This document shows positions 17,929-27,125 of a DNA stretch of 64,000 bases, one piece after another; within the stretch, counting starts at the first letter, position 1; each line of letters starts with the position of its first letter. Both the position numbers and the translations under genes were made by a program. Origin of the DNA: an uncultured Candidatus Melainabacteria bacterium (lineage in GTDB: Bacteria > Cyanobacteriota > Vampirovibrionia > Gastranaerophilales > Gastranaerophilaceae). The DNA lies in assembly GCA_949841365.1 (NCBI GenBank), contig CATKZI010000006.1, forward strand, positions 1 through 64,000, read 5' to 3'. Under the pieces are notes generated by a model. The model had not been told where the DNA came from. It saw only the letters and a list, made by a program, of their open reading frames with translations, and did no database searches.

Positions 17929-18866
17929 TGGACAAACGTTACAATCAGTTTAGTGCACATTTAAAACAAAAATTCGGCGTTAAGGTTTATAAAATAACAC
18001 TTGACGCCGGTTTTTCGTGTCCAAACCGCGACGGAACAATTTCAACAGGCGGATGCATTTTTTGCGATGACGGCGGGAGTTTTTCTCAGGCACATTCAAA
18101 CCTTCTTTCTATCGAAGAACAGGTTAATGTCGGTGCTAAGACTTTAAAAGAAAGATTTAAAGCAGAAAAATTCATGTCATATTTTCAGGCATTTTCAAAC
18201 ACTTATAAACCTGTTAATGAGCTTGAAAAAATTTACAATTCGGCACTAAATCATCCGGATATCGTCGGAATTTCAATCGGCACACGCCCTGATTGCGTCG
18301 ATGATGAAAAATTAAAACTAATATCAGGCTACAAAGACGATTACTATACTTGGATTGAATACGGTTTGCAGTCAATTCATAATAAGACTTTACAAAAAAT
18401 CAACCGCGGGCACGATTACGATTGTTTTTTAAGAGCTTATGAAAAAACAAAAGAAGCAGGCTTAAATGTCTGTGTTCACGTAATTTTCGGAATGTGGGAA
18501 ACTCATGATGAAATTATGCAGACAGCACAAGAACTTGCAAAACTGGAAGTTGACGGTGTAAAAATTCACATGCTCTGCGCACTTGAAAACACAAGGTTTG
18601 CTCAAATGTATCAAGCAGGTGAAATTGATTTTATGAGTGAAGACGAATATGTAAAAACTGTATGCGACTTTTTGGAATATCTTCCGCCTCAAACAACAAT
18701 ACATCGTCTTGCAGGAAACGGTTTTTCAAAAACTCTGATTGCTCCGCAGTGGTTAAACAAAAAATTTGACTGCTTAAACAAAATCGACAGAGAATTTATT
18801 AACAGAAATTCACATCAGTCAAGTAAATTCATTTACAAACAATCTGCATTGTGCAATAATAATTAA
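17928..18866 (+). CDS. Radical SAM protein, YhcC/YtqA (TIGR01212) type
   Basis: A 312-aa protein. The iron-sulfur cluster motif is CPNRDGTISTGGCIFC, whose first cysteine is followed by a longer gap than the classic CxxxCxxC, as in the TIGR01212 family. GISIGTRPDC and WIEYGLQSIHNKTL are further family motifs. The physiological reaction of this family is not established as far as I know. It is the second gene of a two-gene operon with the zinc-ribbon protein. Confidence 0.88.
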   Translation: MDKRYNQFSAHLKQKFGVKVYKITLDAGFSCPNRDGTISTGGCIFCDDGGSFSQAHSNLLSIEEQVNVGAKTLKERFKAEKFMSYFQAFSNTYKPVNELEKIYNSALNHPDIVGISIGTRPDCVDDEKLKLISGYKDDYYTWIEYGLQSIHNKTLQKINRGHDYDCFLRAYEKTKEAGLNVCVHVIFGMWETHDEIMQTAQELAKLEVDGVKIHMLCALENTRFAQMYQAGEIDFMSEDEYVKTVCDFLEYLPPQTTIHRLAGNGFSKTLIAPQWLNKKFDCLNKIDREFINRNSHQSSKFIYKQSALCNNN

Positions 18867-18951
18867 TGTAACATTTTTTTACAAAAAAGTGGTTAGGGTA
18901 GCAAAAATTTTTTTGACACTTGTTTGGTTAATTGGAAAATTGGAGAATAAT

Positions 18952-19632
18952 ATGTTAACAATACAGCCTAAAGTTTTAAACAATTATCGTCCTGCATTCA
19001 AAGCATCTGAAGAAGTTGATGAAACTCCAATAAACCTTGCTGATTTGAATGAAGATACATACGAATCAATGCGTGATGAACTTGAAGACCGACGCGATGA
19101 ATTCAAAGAACTTGCAGATGATAAAGAATTAAATCTTCCAAAACCGATTAACAAAGTCTTAAAAGGCGGTGCTGTCGTAACAACAGGGCTTTTAGGCGGT
19201 ATGGCAACAGGATGGGGTACTAAAAAATCTCTGGCAGGGTTAAATAAACTCGGCAAAACTAAAGCTATGCAAGGCGTCAAAAAACAAATTATAGATTGCA
19301 AAGTCGATACAGTCAAAACAGCAAAGAGCCTTAAAACAAAATTCTTAGAATCAAACTTATATACAAAAATCTCAAATGCAATAACAAACGGTTGGAGAAA
19401 ATTTGGTGAAACCAAAATCGGTAAACCTATTGCTAAATTCTTAACTTCAGTTGGTTCAGGCATTAAAAATATATACAAAAAAATTGCATCAGGTATTAAA
19501 CACGCCTGGGATAAAATCCGCGGTGTAAAAAAAGAAACCTGGGAAAAAGCAACTGTTAATACAGTAGGCGTATCAGGCGGTATTGCATCAGGTGTTACGG
19601 CATTAAAAGAAAAAGACGGAGACAAAGATTAA
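18952..19632 (+). CDS. Unknown protein with N-terminal F-x-A motif and glycine-rich segment
   Basis: A 226-aa protein starting at the ATG with TTGGAG upstream (18952). The first 20 residues include NNYRPAFKASEE, similar in placement to IAFTG in the next gene and VQFEG in the last gene of the window. An acidic part follows, then a glycine-rich hydrophobic segment (GGAVVTTGLLGGMATGWG), then basic amphipathic helices with repeated W (GWRKFGE, HAWDKIRG). No known family or signal peptide is seen. It forms a pair with the next gene (2-bp gap). Confidence 0.65.
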   Translation: MLTIQPKVLNNYRPAFKASEEVDETPINLADLNEDTYESMRDELEDRRDEFKELADDKELNLPKPINKVLKGGAVVTTGLLGGMATGWGTKKSLAGLNKLGKTKAMQGVKKQIIDCKVDTVKTAKSLKTKFLESNLYTKISNAITNGWRKFGETKIGKPIAKFLTSVGSGIKNIYKKIASGIKHAWDKIRGVKKETWEKATVNTVGVSGGIASGVTALKEKDGDKD

Positions 19633-19634
19633 AT

Positions 19635-20102
19635 ATGACAGTCTCTTTTAACACCATAGCATTTACAGGCACAGAACGTTCTCAAAAACAAAAAGATGCC
19701 GAAAAAAAAGTTGTAACAGGCGGTGGTGCTGTTGCGGCAACTGCTTCTGCAGCAAACCTTAAAGCAACAAAATCAGGTATTGATATGTTTGCATCAACAG
19801 GAAGAATTTCAAGAGGAATGAGTACTGTTACAAATACCGCTAAAGCTGCAAAAAATGTCGCAAAACAGTCAACCGGCTTGTGGACAAAAGTTTGTCAAAA
19901 TGCGCGTTGGGCAAAAGACGCAATCCTGAACTGGGGCAAAAATGTCAGAAAAATGAAGTTTATCAAACCACTTTTTGAAAGCAAATTGTTCAGAGGTTGT
20001 GCAGGTTTCTTAGGCTATGGTTTCGGCGTAATCACTCTAATTGCCGGTCTTGCTGATATTACAAAAGTTGCATCTGATGCTGTCGAAAAATTTGATAAAT
20101 AA
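19635..20102 (+). CDS. Unknown protein with N-terminal F-x-G motif
   Basis: A 155-aa partner of the preceding gene. It begins MTVSFNTIAFTGTERS, then has a Gly/Ala-rich segment, a basic helical middle (WTKVCQNARWAKDAI), and a hydrophobic C-terminal stretch (FLGYGFGVITLIAGLAD). The architecture matches its neighbour, so the two probably arose by duplication or act together. Function unknown. Confidence 0.65.
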   Translation: MTVSFNTIAFTGTERSQKQKDAEKKVVTGGGAVAATASAANLKATKSGIDMFASTGRISRGMSTVTNTAKAAKNVAKQSTGLWTKVCQNARWAKDAILNWGKNVRKMKFIKPLFESKLFRGCAGFLGYGFGVITLIAGLADITKVASDAVEKFDK

Positions 20103-20108
20103 TGTTTA

Positions 20109-20117
20109 TGCTAAACT
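20109..20117 (+). promoter_or_regulatory. Extended -10 promoter of folP (leaderless)
   Basis: TGCTAAACT with six bases to the ATG at 20124; predicted +1 is the start codon A. TTGATA lies upstream with a short (14-bp) spacer. Confidence 0.5.
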
Positions 20118-20123
20118 AAAGCT

Positions 20124-21233
20124 ATGCAAGATTTTATTTTGAGAGAAATTAAAGACGCCTGTATTCAAACAGAGCTTAACCGTATCGGTTTTGACAAATC
20201 TTATGTTGGGCGTGCGGCTGAAAAATATGATTATAAAAACATAAAGATTTATGATTTAACTCCCGCTCAAGCAAACATTTTAAAACAAACCGCAATTTCT
20301 GTCGGCTGTGACTGTGCAACACACAGAGAAGTAATTACAGGAAAAGCTCAAAGCTCAAACTGCATTCTGGGCGGAAGTGTTTCTGAAATAAAAAAAGTTG
20401 CAGAAAAACTAAAGTTTCAGCCGTTTGGACTAAAAAATCTTGGAGAAAAATTACTGCAAAAAAACTCATCCGCAGACACCAAAATTGTTGGAATATTAAA
20501 TATCACAGACAACTCATTTTCCGACGGCGGGCTTTATAACGACTTTGAAAAAGCCAAAGAACACCTTCTTGAAATGATTTCAGACGGAGCAGACGTAATT
20601 GATATCGGGGCTGAAAGCACAAAACCTTATTCTTCACATGTTTCGGCAGATGAACAACTCAAAAAACTCTTGCCGATTATCGATTTTGCGAAAGATAAAA
20701 CAACAATCAGTATAGACACCCGTTCGGCAATTGTCGCGGAAGAATGCTTAAAAGCAGGAGCACATATTATAAATGACGTTTCTGGATTTGATTATGATGA
20801 AAAAATGACAGATGTAATCTCAAAATACAACTGTCCCGTAATCATTCAGCATTCCAAAGGAACACCAGAAAACATGCAGGACAGCCCGCAATATAATGAT
20901 GTTATAGAAGAAATTTTTCTTGCACTTCGTGAAAAAATTAAATTTGCCAAATCAAAAAGCATTGAAAATATTATCATTGATCCGGGTATAGGCTTTGGTA
21001 AAACCCGCGAAAATAACTTTGAAATAATCAGACGTATTGAAGAATTTAAAAGTCTTGGATATCCTGTAATGCTCGGGCTTTCCCGCAAAAGTTTTTTACA
21101 AACACAAGACGATACATATACAGCTATATTTAACGCACTTGCAATTGAAAGAAACGTTGACTACATCAGAGTTCACAATGTTAAAATGCACAAAAATCTC
21201 CTTGATTTGATGGAAATGTTTATGGTAAAATGA
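20124..21233 (+). CDS. folP: Dihydropteroate synthase with N-terminal extension
   Basis: A 369-aa enzyme of folate synthesis that condenses p-aminobenzoate with the pterin pyrophosphate. The DHPS core starts at about residue 118 (VGILNITDNSFSDGG), followed by DVIDIGAESTKP, IINDVSG, IIDPGIGFGK and LGLSRKSF. The first 115 residues (CATHREVITG, CILGGSVSEI) form an extra domain found in some longer DHPS proteins; its role is unclear to me. The usual trimmed DHPS is about 270-280 aa. Likely co-transcribed with gatB, 22 bp downstream. Confidence 0.93.
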   Translation: MQDFILREIKDACIQTELNRIGFDKSYVGRAAEKYDYKNIKIYDLTPAQANILKQTAISVGCDCATHREVITGKAQSSNCILGGSVSEIKKVAEKLKFQPFGLKNLGEKLLQKNSSADTKIVGILNITDNSFSDGGLYNDFEKAKEHLLEMISDGADVIDIGAESTKPYSSHVSADEQLKKLLPIIDFAKDKTTISIDTRSAIVAEECLKAGAHIINDVSGFDYDEKMTDVISKYNCPVIIQHSKGTPENMQDSPQYNDVIEEIFLALREKIKFAKSKSIENIIIDPGIGFGKTRENNFEIIRRIEEFKSLGYPVMLGLSRKSFLQTQDDTYTAIFNALAIERNVDYIRVHNVKMHKNLLDLMEMFMVK

Positions 21234-21255
21234 ACCCATAGATAAGGAGAAAAAA

Positions 21256-22698
21256 ATGGAAGACTTGAGAGATAAATATGAAGTAGTTATCGGTTTGGAA
21301 GTTCACGCACAATTGAAAACCAAATCAAAAATTTTCGCACCTGACGGATGTGAATTCGGTCACGAACCAAACTCGCAAACATCACCGATTACATTGGGTA
21401 TGCCGGGTGTTTTGCCCGTATTAAACAAAGAAGTTGTTAATATGGGTATCTTAACAGGTTTGGCATTAAACTGTGAAATCCCCGAAAGATGCAAATTTGA
21501 CAGAAAACAATATTTTTATCCTGATCTTCCGAAAGGTTATCAAATTTCTCAATACGATGAACCGATTTGCGTAAACGGCTATTTAGATGTTAAAGGCAAA
21601 AGAATTGGTATTACTCGCGCACACCTTGAAGAAGATGCGGGAAAACTTGTTCACGCAGGCGCAGACGGACTTGCAGGTTCAAGCTATTCACTTGTTGACT
21701 TAAACCGCGCAGGAACTCCGCTTCTTGAAATTGTATCAGAACCTGATATGCGTTCATCTGAAGAAGCAAGAAACTATATGGAAGAATTGCGCAACATCGT
21801 CCGCTATATCGGCGTTTGCGACGGAAACCTCGAAGAAGGTTCAATGAGATGTGACGCAAACATTTCTATTATGCCGAAAGGTTCTAAAGAATTCGGTACA
21901 CGTGCTGAAATCAAAAACGTAAACAGCTTCTCAGCTTTGCAAAGAGCAATCGAATATGAAATCGACAGACAAATCGAAATCGTTGAAGAAGGCGGACAAG
22001 TAGTTCAGGAAACAAGATTATGGGATGACAATTCTCGTGAAACACGCTCAATGAGAGGTAAAGAAGATGCTCACGATTACAGATATTTCCCTGAACCTGA
22101 TTTGATGCCTTTAAAAATTTCAAGAGAGTGGGTTCAAGAAATTAAAGATAAAATGCCCGAACTTCCTCAAGCAAAACGTGAACGCTATATGTCATTAGGC
22201 TTAAGCGAATATGATGCATCTGTTATCGTTGAACAAATGGGATTGGCATTATTCTTTGACGAAGTACTAAAAACAGGCGCTTCTGCTAAAATCGCCATAA
22301 ACTTCATTATGGGTGAAATTGCAGCTTACTTGAAAGAAGAAAAACTTGAAATCACTGAAACAAAATTAACTCCTGAAAACTTGGCAGAATTGATTTCATT
22401 GATTGAAAAGAATACAATTTCAAACAACATCGGTAAACAAATTATTATCGATATGATGAAAGATGGCGAAAAAGCATCAGCAATTGTTGAAAAACGCGGA
22501 TTAAGCCAAATTTCTGACGAAGGCGCAATTAAAGAAATCTGTCAAAAAGTAGTTGACGCTAACCCTGATCAGGTTGAAAAATACAAAGGCGGAAAAGTTC
22601 AATTGTTAGGTTTCTTTGTTGGTCAGGTAATGAAAGAAACTAAAGGCAGAGCTAACCCGAAAGCAGTTAACGATTTAATGAAGGAAATATTAGATTAA
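21256..22698 (+). CDS. gatB: Asp/Glu-tRNA amidotransferase subunit B
   Basis: A 480-aa subunit of GatCAB, which converts Glu-tRNA(Gln) and Asp-tRNA(Asn) to the amidated forms. Hallmarks: YEVVIGLEVHAQL at the N-terminus, LGMPGVLPVLN, YPDLPKGYQISQY, HLEEDAGK, and the C-terminal YqeY-like helical tail. AAGGAG precedes the ATG. gatA and gatC are not in this window. Overlaps the next gene by TAATG. Confidence 0.97.
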   Translation: MEDLRDKYEVVIGLEVHAQLKTKSKIFAPDGCEFGHEPNSQTSPITLGMPGVLPVLNKEVVNMGILTGLALNCEIPERCKFDRKQYFYPDLPKGYQISQYDEPICVNGYLDVKGKRIGITRAHLEEDAGKLVHAGADGLAGSSYSLVDLNRAGTPLLEIVSEPDMRSSEEARNYMEELRNIVRYIGVCDGNLEEGSMRCDANISIMPKGSKEFGTRAEIKNVNSFSALQRAIEYEIDRQIEIVEEGGQVVQETRLWDDNSRETRSMRGKEDAHDYRYFPEPDLMPLKISREWVQEIKDKMPELPQAKRERYMSLGLSEYDASVIVEQMGLALFFDEVLKTGASAKIAINFIMGEIAAYLKEEKLEITETKLTPENLAELISLIEKNTISNNIGKQIIIDMMKDGEKASAIVEKRGLSQISDEGAIKEICQKVVDANPDQVEKYKGGKVQLLGFFVGQVMKETKGRANPKAVNDLMKEILD

Positions 22699-23750
22699 TG
22701 TTTAACAAACAAAAATCAAGCATGGAAACAGAAATTTTCGAGCAATCTAATGTGCTCGAAAATTTGCTTAAAACACACGTAAACGACAACAATTACATAC
22801 TTTTTGATATTCCTTCAGATATTCAAAAAGTTGTAATAGTTGCAAGCGGTTCATCATACCATTGCGCGCGCTATGCAGCAGATTTATTCGGAAACATTGC
22901 ACAAATAGAAGCGCGCGCAATTTATTCAAGTGAATTCCTTCTAAAATCAGCAGTTCCGCATGAAAGTGATATTTTATATGTTTTCATAACTCAATCAGGC
23001 GAGACTTCTGATACAAATTCCGCTCTGCGCAAAGCCAAAGAGCTTGGAATGCGAACTCTTTGCATCACCAATAAAAAAGGGTCTACAATCTGGGAAGCAT
23101 CAGATTTCAAAATTGACTGCTGTGCAGGCGAAGAAAAAAGTATTGCAGCAACAAAATCTTTAACAACCCAAATGCTTTGCTGTACTTTACTGGTTTTAAA
23201 ATATTCCGCACACAAAGGAATAGATATCACACACTACATAGAGCAGTTAAAAACACTTTCTGAAAATATTGAAAAAACTTATGAACTTCACGCACAAATA
23301 AAAGAAGTTGCAAAGTTTTTATCTAAATTCAAAAATATCGTAATCACTGCTGACGGAATTTCATACGCTATTGCAAAAGAAGCGTCATTAAAGATTAAAG
23401 AAACCTCTTATATCAATGTTTATTCAAATATTTTGGGTGAATTTATGCATGGACATGTTGCAATCCTAAATAATAAACCTGCATTTATTCATATTTCAAT
23501 AAATGAATTAAGCTATACTGCAATAAAAAATTTGAATAAAATTGAAGAGGATTACAACCCGCCTATATGCATAATAGGCTGTTCTAATGAAAAAATCAAA
23601 GCAAAACATCATATTAATCTTAATTGTGAAAGCGATATCGTAAAATCATTCTGTATCGTGGTTATTTCGCAGCTTCTTGCACTTGAAACTGCAAAAGCAC
23701 TTGGCAAAAATGTCGACAAACCTCACGGTTTAAATAAAGTTGTTAAATAG
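22698..23750 (+). CDS. SIS-domain sugar isomerase/deaminase (GlmS isomerase-like)
   Basis: A 350-aa protein with two SIS domains. METEIFEQSNVLENLL matches the start of the GlmS isomerase half, VIVASGSSYHCA and ITQSGETSDT are phosphosugar-binding loops, and KALGKNVDKPHGLNKVVK matches the GlmS C-terminus. The N-terminal glutaminase domain of GlmS is absent, so it cannot use glutamine. NagB-II or AgaS/FrlB-type deaminases have this form. Substrate is uncertain. Coupled to gatB by TAATG. The phase-variable prepilin 1 starts 11 bp downstream. Confidence 0.8.
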   Translation: MFNKQKSSMETEIFEQSNVLENLLKTHVNDNNYILFDIPSDIQKVVIVASGSSYHCARYAADLFGNIAQIEARAIYSSEFLLKSAVPHESDILYVFITQSGETSDTNSALRKAKELGMRTLCITNKKGSTIWEASDFKIDCCAGEEKSIAATKSLTTQMLCCTLLVLKYSAHKGIDITHYIEQLKTLSENIEKTYELHAQIKEVAKFLSKFKNIVITADGISYAIAKEASLKIKETSYINVYSNILGEFMHGHVAILNNKPAFIHISINELSYTAIKNLNKIEEDYNPPICIIGCSNEKIKAKHHINLNCESDIVKSFCIVVISQLLALETAKALGKNVDKPHGLNKVVK

Positions 23751-23761
23751 GAGGAACTTAT

Positions 23762-24555
23762 ATGTTAAAACTAATTTCTAAGAATTGCCCCCCCCCCGCA
23801 AGTGCGAAGTAGCATTTACATTGGCTGAAGTACTTATCACTTTAGGAATTATCGGTATTGTTGCTACACTCACAATGCCTCAATTATTAGGTAATTTTGA
23901 GAAAAAAAGAAATGTCACTACATTAAAAAAAGCTTACAGTGATTTGCACCAATACGTAAAAGCTTTTGATTATGAAAATGATTGCGATGCAAATTTTTCA
24001 AACTGTGCACCAAATGACGGCGAATTTGTTTATAAATTCGCAAGATTTTTACAAGACAAACAAAATTTTAAAGACAGTTCAAAACCAGAAATAAACAATT
24101 GGTTTTATTTTAAAAATCCCGGTCAAGACAATTGTAGCGTACTGGCTACAAAATCACCAATTACGGAAGAAAATACATCAAGACAATACTATCTTATCTC
24201 TCCCACCGGAAACTATGCTTATGTAATAACATTATATATGTATGACAATTACTACACAGTAAAAGGGATTAAAGATGATGTATACCGTGCAAGAATTTTT
24301 ATAATTACAGATACAAAAAGTGTAAAACCTACGAGCGGATGCAATGCAAGTAAATCACTATATGGTAAAAATGTTTTTGAAGCTTACATAACTCAATTTA
24401 ATTACGTAATACCAAATGGTTCACATTTGTGTACAGGCTGGCAATATTATTGCAGTCCACTACAAGAAAATGACTGCACTAAAGAAAGCGGAAACTATAC
24501 ACGATGCTTACAAAAAATCATTGAAGACGGTTGGGAAATTAAATACAGCTATTAA
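23762..24555 (+). CDS. Prepilin-like protein 1, out of frame at a poly-C tract
   Basis: The ATG at 23762 has a perfect AGGAGG at 23750-23755. It reads MLKLISKNCPPP and then meets a stop (TAG, 23810) because the C10 run at 23788-23797 shifts frame. One more C would join it to the frame that encodes CEVA/FTLAEVLITLGIIGIV, a type IV prepilin/pseudopilin start with Ala at -1 and Glu at +5, giving 264 aa. Only a TTG touching the tract (23785) gives an intact frame as sequenced, without a ribosome binding site. The mature part has eight cysteines and ends in a bidirectional terminator. As read, the gene is OFF. Confidence 0.75.
23788..23797 (+). repeat. Poly-C tract (10) in prepilin 1
   Basis: Ten consecutive C between the start codon and the prepilin cleavage region. 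Ten is out of frame; 8 or 11 would be in frame. In reverse complement it reads TTGC-G10-CA, the same core as the tract in prepilin 2. Confidence 0.85.
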
Positions 24556-24580
24556 AAAAGACCTCTTATGAGGTCTTTTT
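24554..24580. terminator. Bidirectional terminator between prepilin 1 and pheS
   Basis: AAAAAAGACCTC-TTAT-GAGGTCTTTTT between two convergent genes. Confidence 0.85.
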
Positions 24581-25613
24581 AAAATTGTTTCAAAAATCTT
24601 TCGTCATTATTAAAGAATAATCGGATGTCATCTACCGCGTATTTGAGCATGGCAAGACGCTCAACACCCATTCCGAAAGCAAATCCCGAATAAACATCAG
24701 GGTCAATTCCAACCCCTCTTAAAACATTCGGGTCAACCATTCCTGCGCCTAAAATTTCTAACCAGCCTGTACCTGAACAAATTTTACATCCTTTGCCTTC
24801 GCACATAATACATTGAACATCAATTTCTGCAGAAGGTTCTGTAAACGGGAAAAAGCTGTTTCTAAATCTTGTAGGTCTGCTTGCGCCAAAATATATTCTG
24901 ATAAATTCGTTTAAAACACCTTTCAAATCACCAAAAGTTACGCCTTTATCAACATACAAGCCTTCAATCTGATGGAAGAAGTTGTTTTTACGAGCATTAA
25001 TATTTTCGTTTCTGTATACTCTGCCGGGTGCAATAACTCTGATAGGCGGATTTTTGCCTTCCATAGCGTGAATTTGAGCACCTGATGTCTGGCTTCTTAA
25101 CACAACATTTGAAGCAAGTTCAGTATAGAAAGTATCCTGAACGTCACGTGCAGGGTGGTCTTTTGGAACATTCAACGCATCAAAGTTATAATATTCTGTT
25201 TCAACTTCTGGCGAATGCTCTTTTGGCACAACAGAAAATCCCAAGCTTTGGAAAATAGATACGATTTCATTTGTAGTTGAAGTCAAAAGATGTTCTCTGC
25301 CTTGAGGAGTATATTTTCCTGGCAGTGTAATATCAATTCTTTCCTGTTTTAATTTCTCGTCTAATTCTTTTTTATAAAATTCGTCATGCTTTGCTCTCAA
25401 TGCACTTTCAAGTTTTTGTGTAATTTCATTGGCAAGTGCACCGACTACTCTTTTATCCTCATCAGACAAGTTTTTAAGATTTTTCTTAATCTCATTAAAC
25501 TCACCTTTACGGCTTAAATATTTACCTCTGATTTCTTCCAATTCAGCAATTGAAGAAACTTTTTCAAGGTCGCATGACGCATTTTCATATATTCTCTCTA
25601 ACTGTTCTTTCAT
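24579..25613 (-). CDS. pheS: Phenylalanyl-tRNA synthetase alpha subunit
   Basis: A 344-aa class II synthetase subunit. Seen: N-terminal coiled coil, DITLPGKYTPQGREHLLT, DHPARDVQDTFY (motif 2 region), LRSQTSGAQIHAM, GRVYRNENINA, and the C-terminal FAFGMGVERLAML motif 3. pheT is not nearby. The start overlaps the stop of the upstream metallo-hydrolase by TAATG, so they are coupled. Confidence 0.96.
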   Translation of the reverse strand: MKEQLERIYENASCDLEKVSSIAELEEIRGKYLSRKGEFNEIKKNLKNLSDEDKRVVGALANEITQKLESALRAKHDEFYKKELDEKLKQERIDITLPGKYTPQGREHLLTSTTNEIVSIFQSLGFSVVPKEHSPEVETEYYNFDALNVPKDHPARDVQDTFYTELASNVVLRSQTSGAQIHAMEGKNPPIRVIAPGRVYRNENINARKNNFFHQIEGLYVDKGVTFGDLKGVLNEFIRIYFGASRPTRFRNSFFPFTEPSAEIDVQCIMCEGKGCKICSGTGWLEILGAGMVDPNVLRGVGIDPDVYSGFAFGMGVERLAMLKYAVDDIRLFFNNDERFLKQF

Positions 25614-26221
25614 TATATCCTCTGCACTTTTCTCTCGTAACCCACAGTTGTCATATCGCCATGACCCGGGAATACTTTAATATTACCATCCAATTTAAAA
25701 ATTTTATTATTGATACTGTCAACAAGTTTTTCATAGTTCCCGCCGAACAAATCAGTTCTGCCGACACTTTGCTTAAACAATGTATCGCCTGAAAATAAAT
25801 TATCCTCAATCAAGTAACACACACCGCCTTCAGTATGTCCCGGAGTGTGAATTACTTTAATTTTAAGGTTTCCGACATTGATAACATCACCATCTTTAAT
25901 GTATTTGTCATACGTTGGCGGAACAACATCAGGAAGCCCGAACAATCCGGTAAATTCATTGATATTATCAGAAATTACTAAATCATCTTTACAAATCACA
26001 GCTTCAGCACCCAAAGCCTGCTTCAATGATGTTAATCCCATAATATGGTCAAAATGTCCGTGAGTTAAAAGAATATATTCTACATCATAATCTTTTGCAG
26101 CTTCTATCAATTCAGGGATATTTGATGAAGCATCAATCAAAACAGCCTTTTGGGATGCCTCATCGGCAACCAAATACATGTTATTTTCTAATTGTCCTGC
26201 AATAAATTGTTTAATTATCAT
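25613..26221 (-). CDS. Metallo-beta-lactamase fold hydrolase (glyoxalase II-like)
   Basis: A 202-aa protein from the ATG at 26221 (AGGGCG upstream). The metal motif THGHFDHIMG (HxHxDH), HTPGHTEGG, FSGDTLF and the final PGHGDMTT are those of small glyoxalase II/YcbL-type thioester hydrolases. The full-length glyoxalase II C-terminal domain is absent. Substrate not deducible. Translationally coupled to pheS downstream. Confidence 0.88.
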   Translation of the reverse strand: MIIKQFIAGQLENNMYLVADEASQKAVLIDASSNIPELIEAAKDYDVEYILLTHGHFDHIMGLTSLKQALGAEAVICKDDLVISDNINEFTGLFGLPDVVPPTYDKYIKDGDVINVGNLKIKVIHTPGHTEGGVCYLIEDNLFSGDTLFKQSVGRTDLFGGNYEKLVDSINNKIFKLDGNIKVFPGHGDMTTVGYERKVQRI

Positions 26222-26273
26222 TTTTTCGCCCTGTAAAACTACCAATTTGAAATTTCCCCATTTATCTTTGAAG

Positions 26274-27086
26274 CTACTTTACCAATTCAAAAATATCTTT
26301 GCAAGTTTTGAATAATTCTTCTGCATCCTTAAGCGCGACCATATTCGGTCCGTCGCATTTTGCTTTATCAGGATCAGGGTGAATTTCAAAGAATAATACA
26401 TTTGCACCAACCGCCATTGCAGCTTTTGCCAAAATTGGTACAAACCTTCTATCGCCGCCTGAACATGTTCCCTGCGCCCCGGGCAATTGAACACTGTGTG
26501 TAGCATCAAATACAACAGGATATCCAAAACTTTGCATTATAGATATACCTCTAAAATCAACAACAAGATTGTTATACCCGAAGCTTGTACCTCTGTCAGT
26601 CAACAATATATTACTGTTACCGCTATCTTCAACTTTTTTTACCAAAGGCCCCATCTGCTCGGGAGCAAGAAACTGCCCTTTTTTGATATTAACTATTTTA
26701 CCAGTTTTTGCTGCAGCTACAAGCAAATCAGTCTGTCGGCATAAAAATGCGGGGATTTGTAAAATATCAGCGACCTTACTTACAGGCTCTGCTTGATCGG
26801 GCGTATGAATATCAGTTACGATAGGTAAATCATACTTATCCTTAATTGCTTGAAGCATTTCAAGCCCTTTTTCCATACCGGGTCCTCTAAATGAAGTTAT
26901 AGAGGAACGGTTTGCCTTGTCAAAAGATGACTTGAATACAAAATTGATATCAAGTTTTTTTGTAATTTCTTTAAGCCCTTGAGCAGTTTCCTCAAGGATT
27001 TCCATACTTTCAATAGCGCAAGGACCTGCCAAAATTGTAAGCTTATCCCCGCCGATTTCAAAATCTCTCAATTTAATTCTTTTCAT
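26274..27086 (-). CDS. kdsA: 3-deoxy-8-phosphooctulonate synthase
   Basis: Makes Kdo-8-phosphate from PEP and arabinose-5-phosphate for the LPS inner core, evidence of an outer membrane. 270 aa from the ATG at 27086. Seen: LAGPCAIES, KSSFDKANRSS, GLEMLQAIKDKY, DILQIPAFLCRQTDLL, KKGQFLAPEQM, LTDRGTSFGYNNLVVD, FDATHSVQLPG. Cys in LAGPCAIES and the final segment suggest a possible metal-type enzyme, not resolved here. A TTGAAA-N17-TATAAT promoter puts +1 on the ATG, so the longer ORF start is rejected. Confidence 0.95.
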   Translation of the reverse strand: MKRIKLRDFEIGGDKLTILAGPCAIESMEILEETAQGLKEITKKLDINFVFKSSFDKANRSSITSFRGPGMEKGLEMLQAIKDKYDLPIVTDIHTPDQAEPVSKVADILQIPAFLCRQTDLLVAAAKTGKIVNIKKGQFLAPEQMGPLVKKVEDSGNSNILLTDRGTSFGYNNLVVDFRGISIMQSFGYPVVFDATHSVQLPGAQGTCSGGDRRFVPILAKAAMAVGANVLFFEIHPDPDKAKCDGPNMVALKDAEELFKTCKDIFELVK

Positions 27087-27092
27087 AACTTG

Positions 27093-27121
27093 ATTATATT
27101 TAAAATATGAATGAATTTCAA
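27093..27121 (-). promoter_or_regulatory. Promoter of kdsA (leaderless)
   Basis: TTGAAA (27116-27121), 17-bp spacer, TATAAT (27093-27098) on the minus strand, then six bases to the ATG at 27086. This is a near-consensus promoter with +1 on the start codon, the clearest leaderless case in the window. Confidence 0.75.
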
Positions 27122-27125
27122 GCAT

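Noticed and set aside
18984-19625. 213-aa antisense ORF opposite the F-x-A protein gene
   Set aside because: It lacks a start signal, is rich in Ser/Phe/Pro as shadows are, and the sense gene has a good ribosome binding site.
23785-23787. TTG as true start of prepilin 1
   Set aside because: It touches the C tract and has no ribosome binding site, while the ATG at 23762 has a perfect AGGAGG. The same holds for the TTG at 34954 of prepilin 2.
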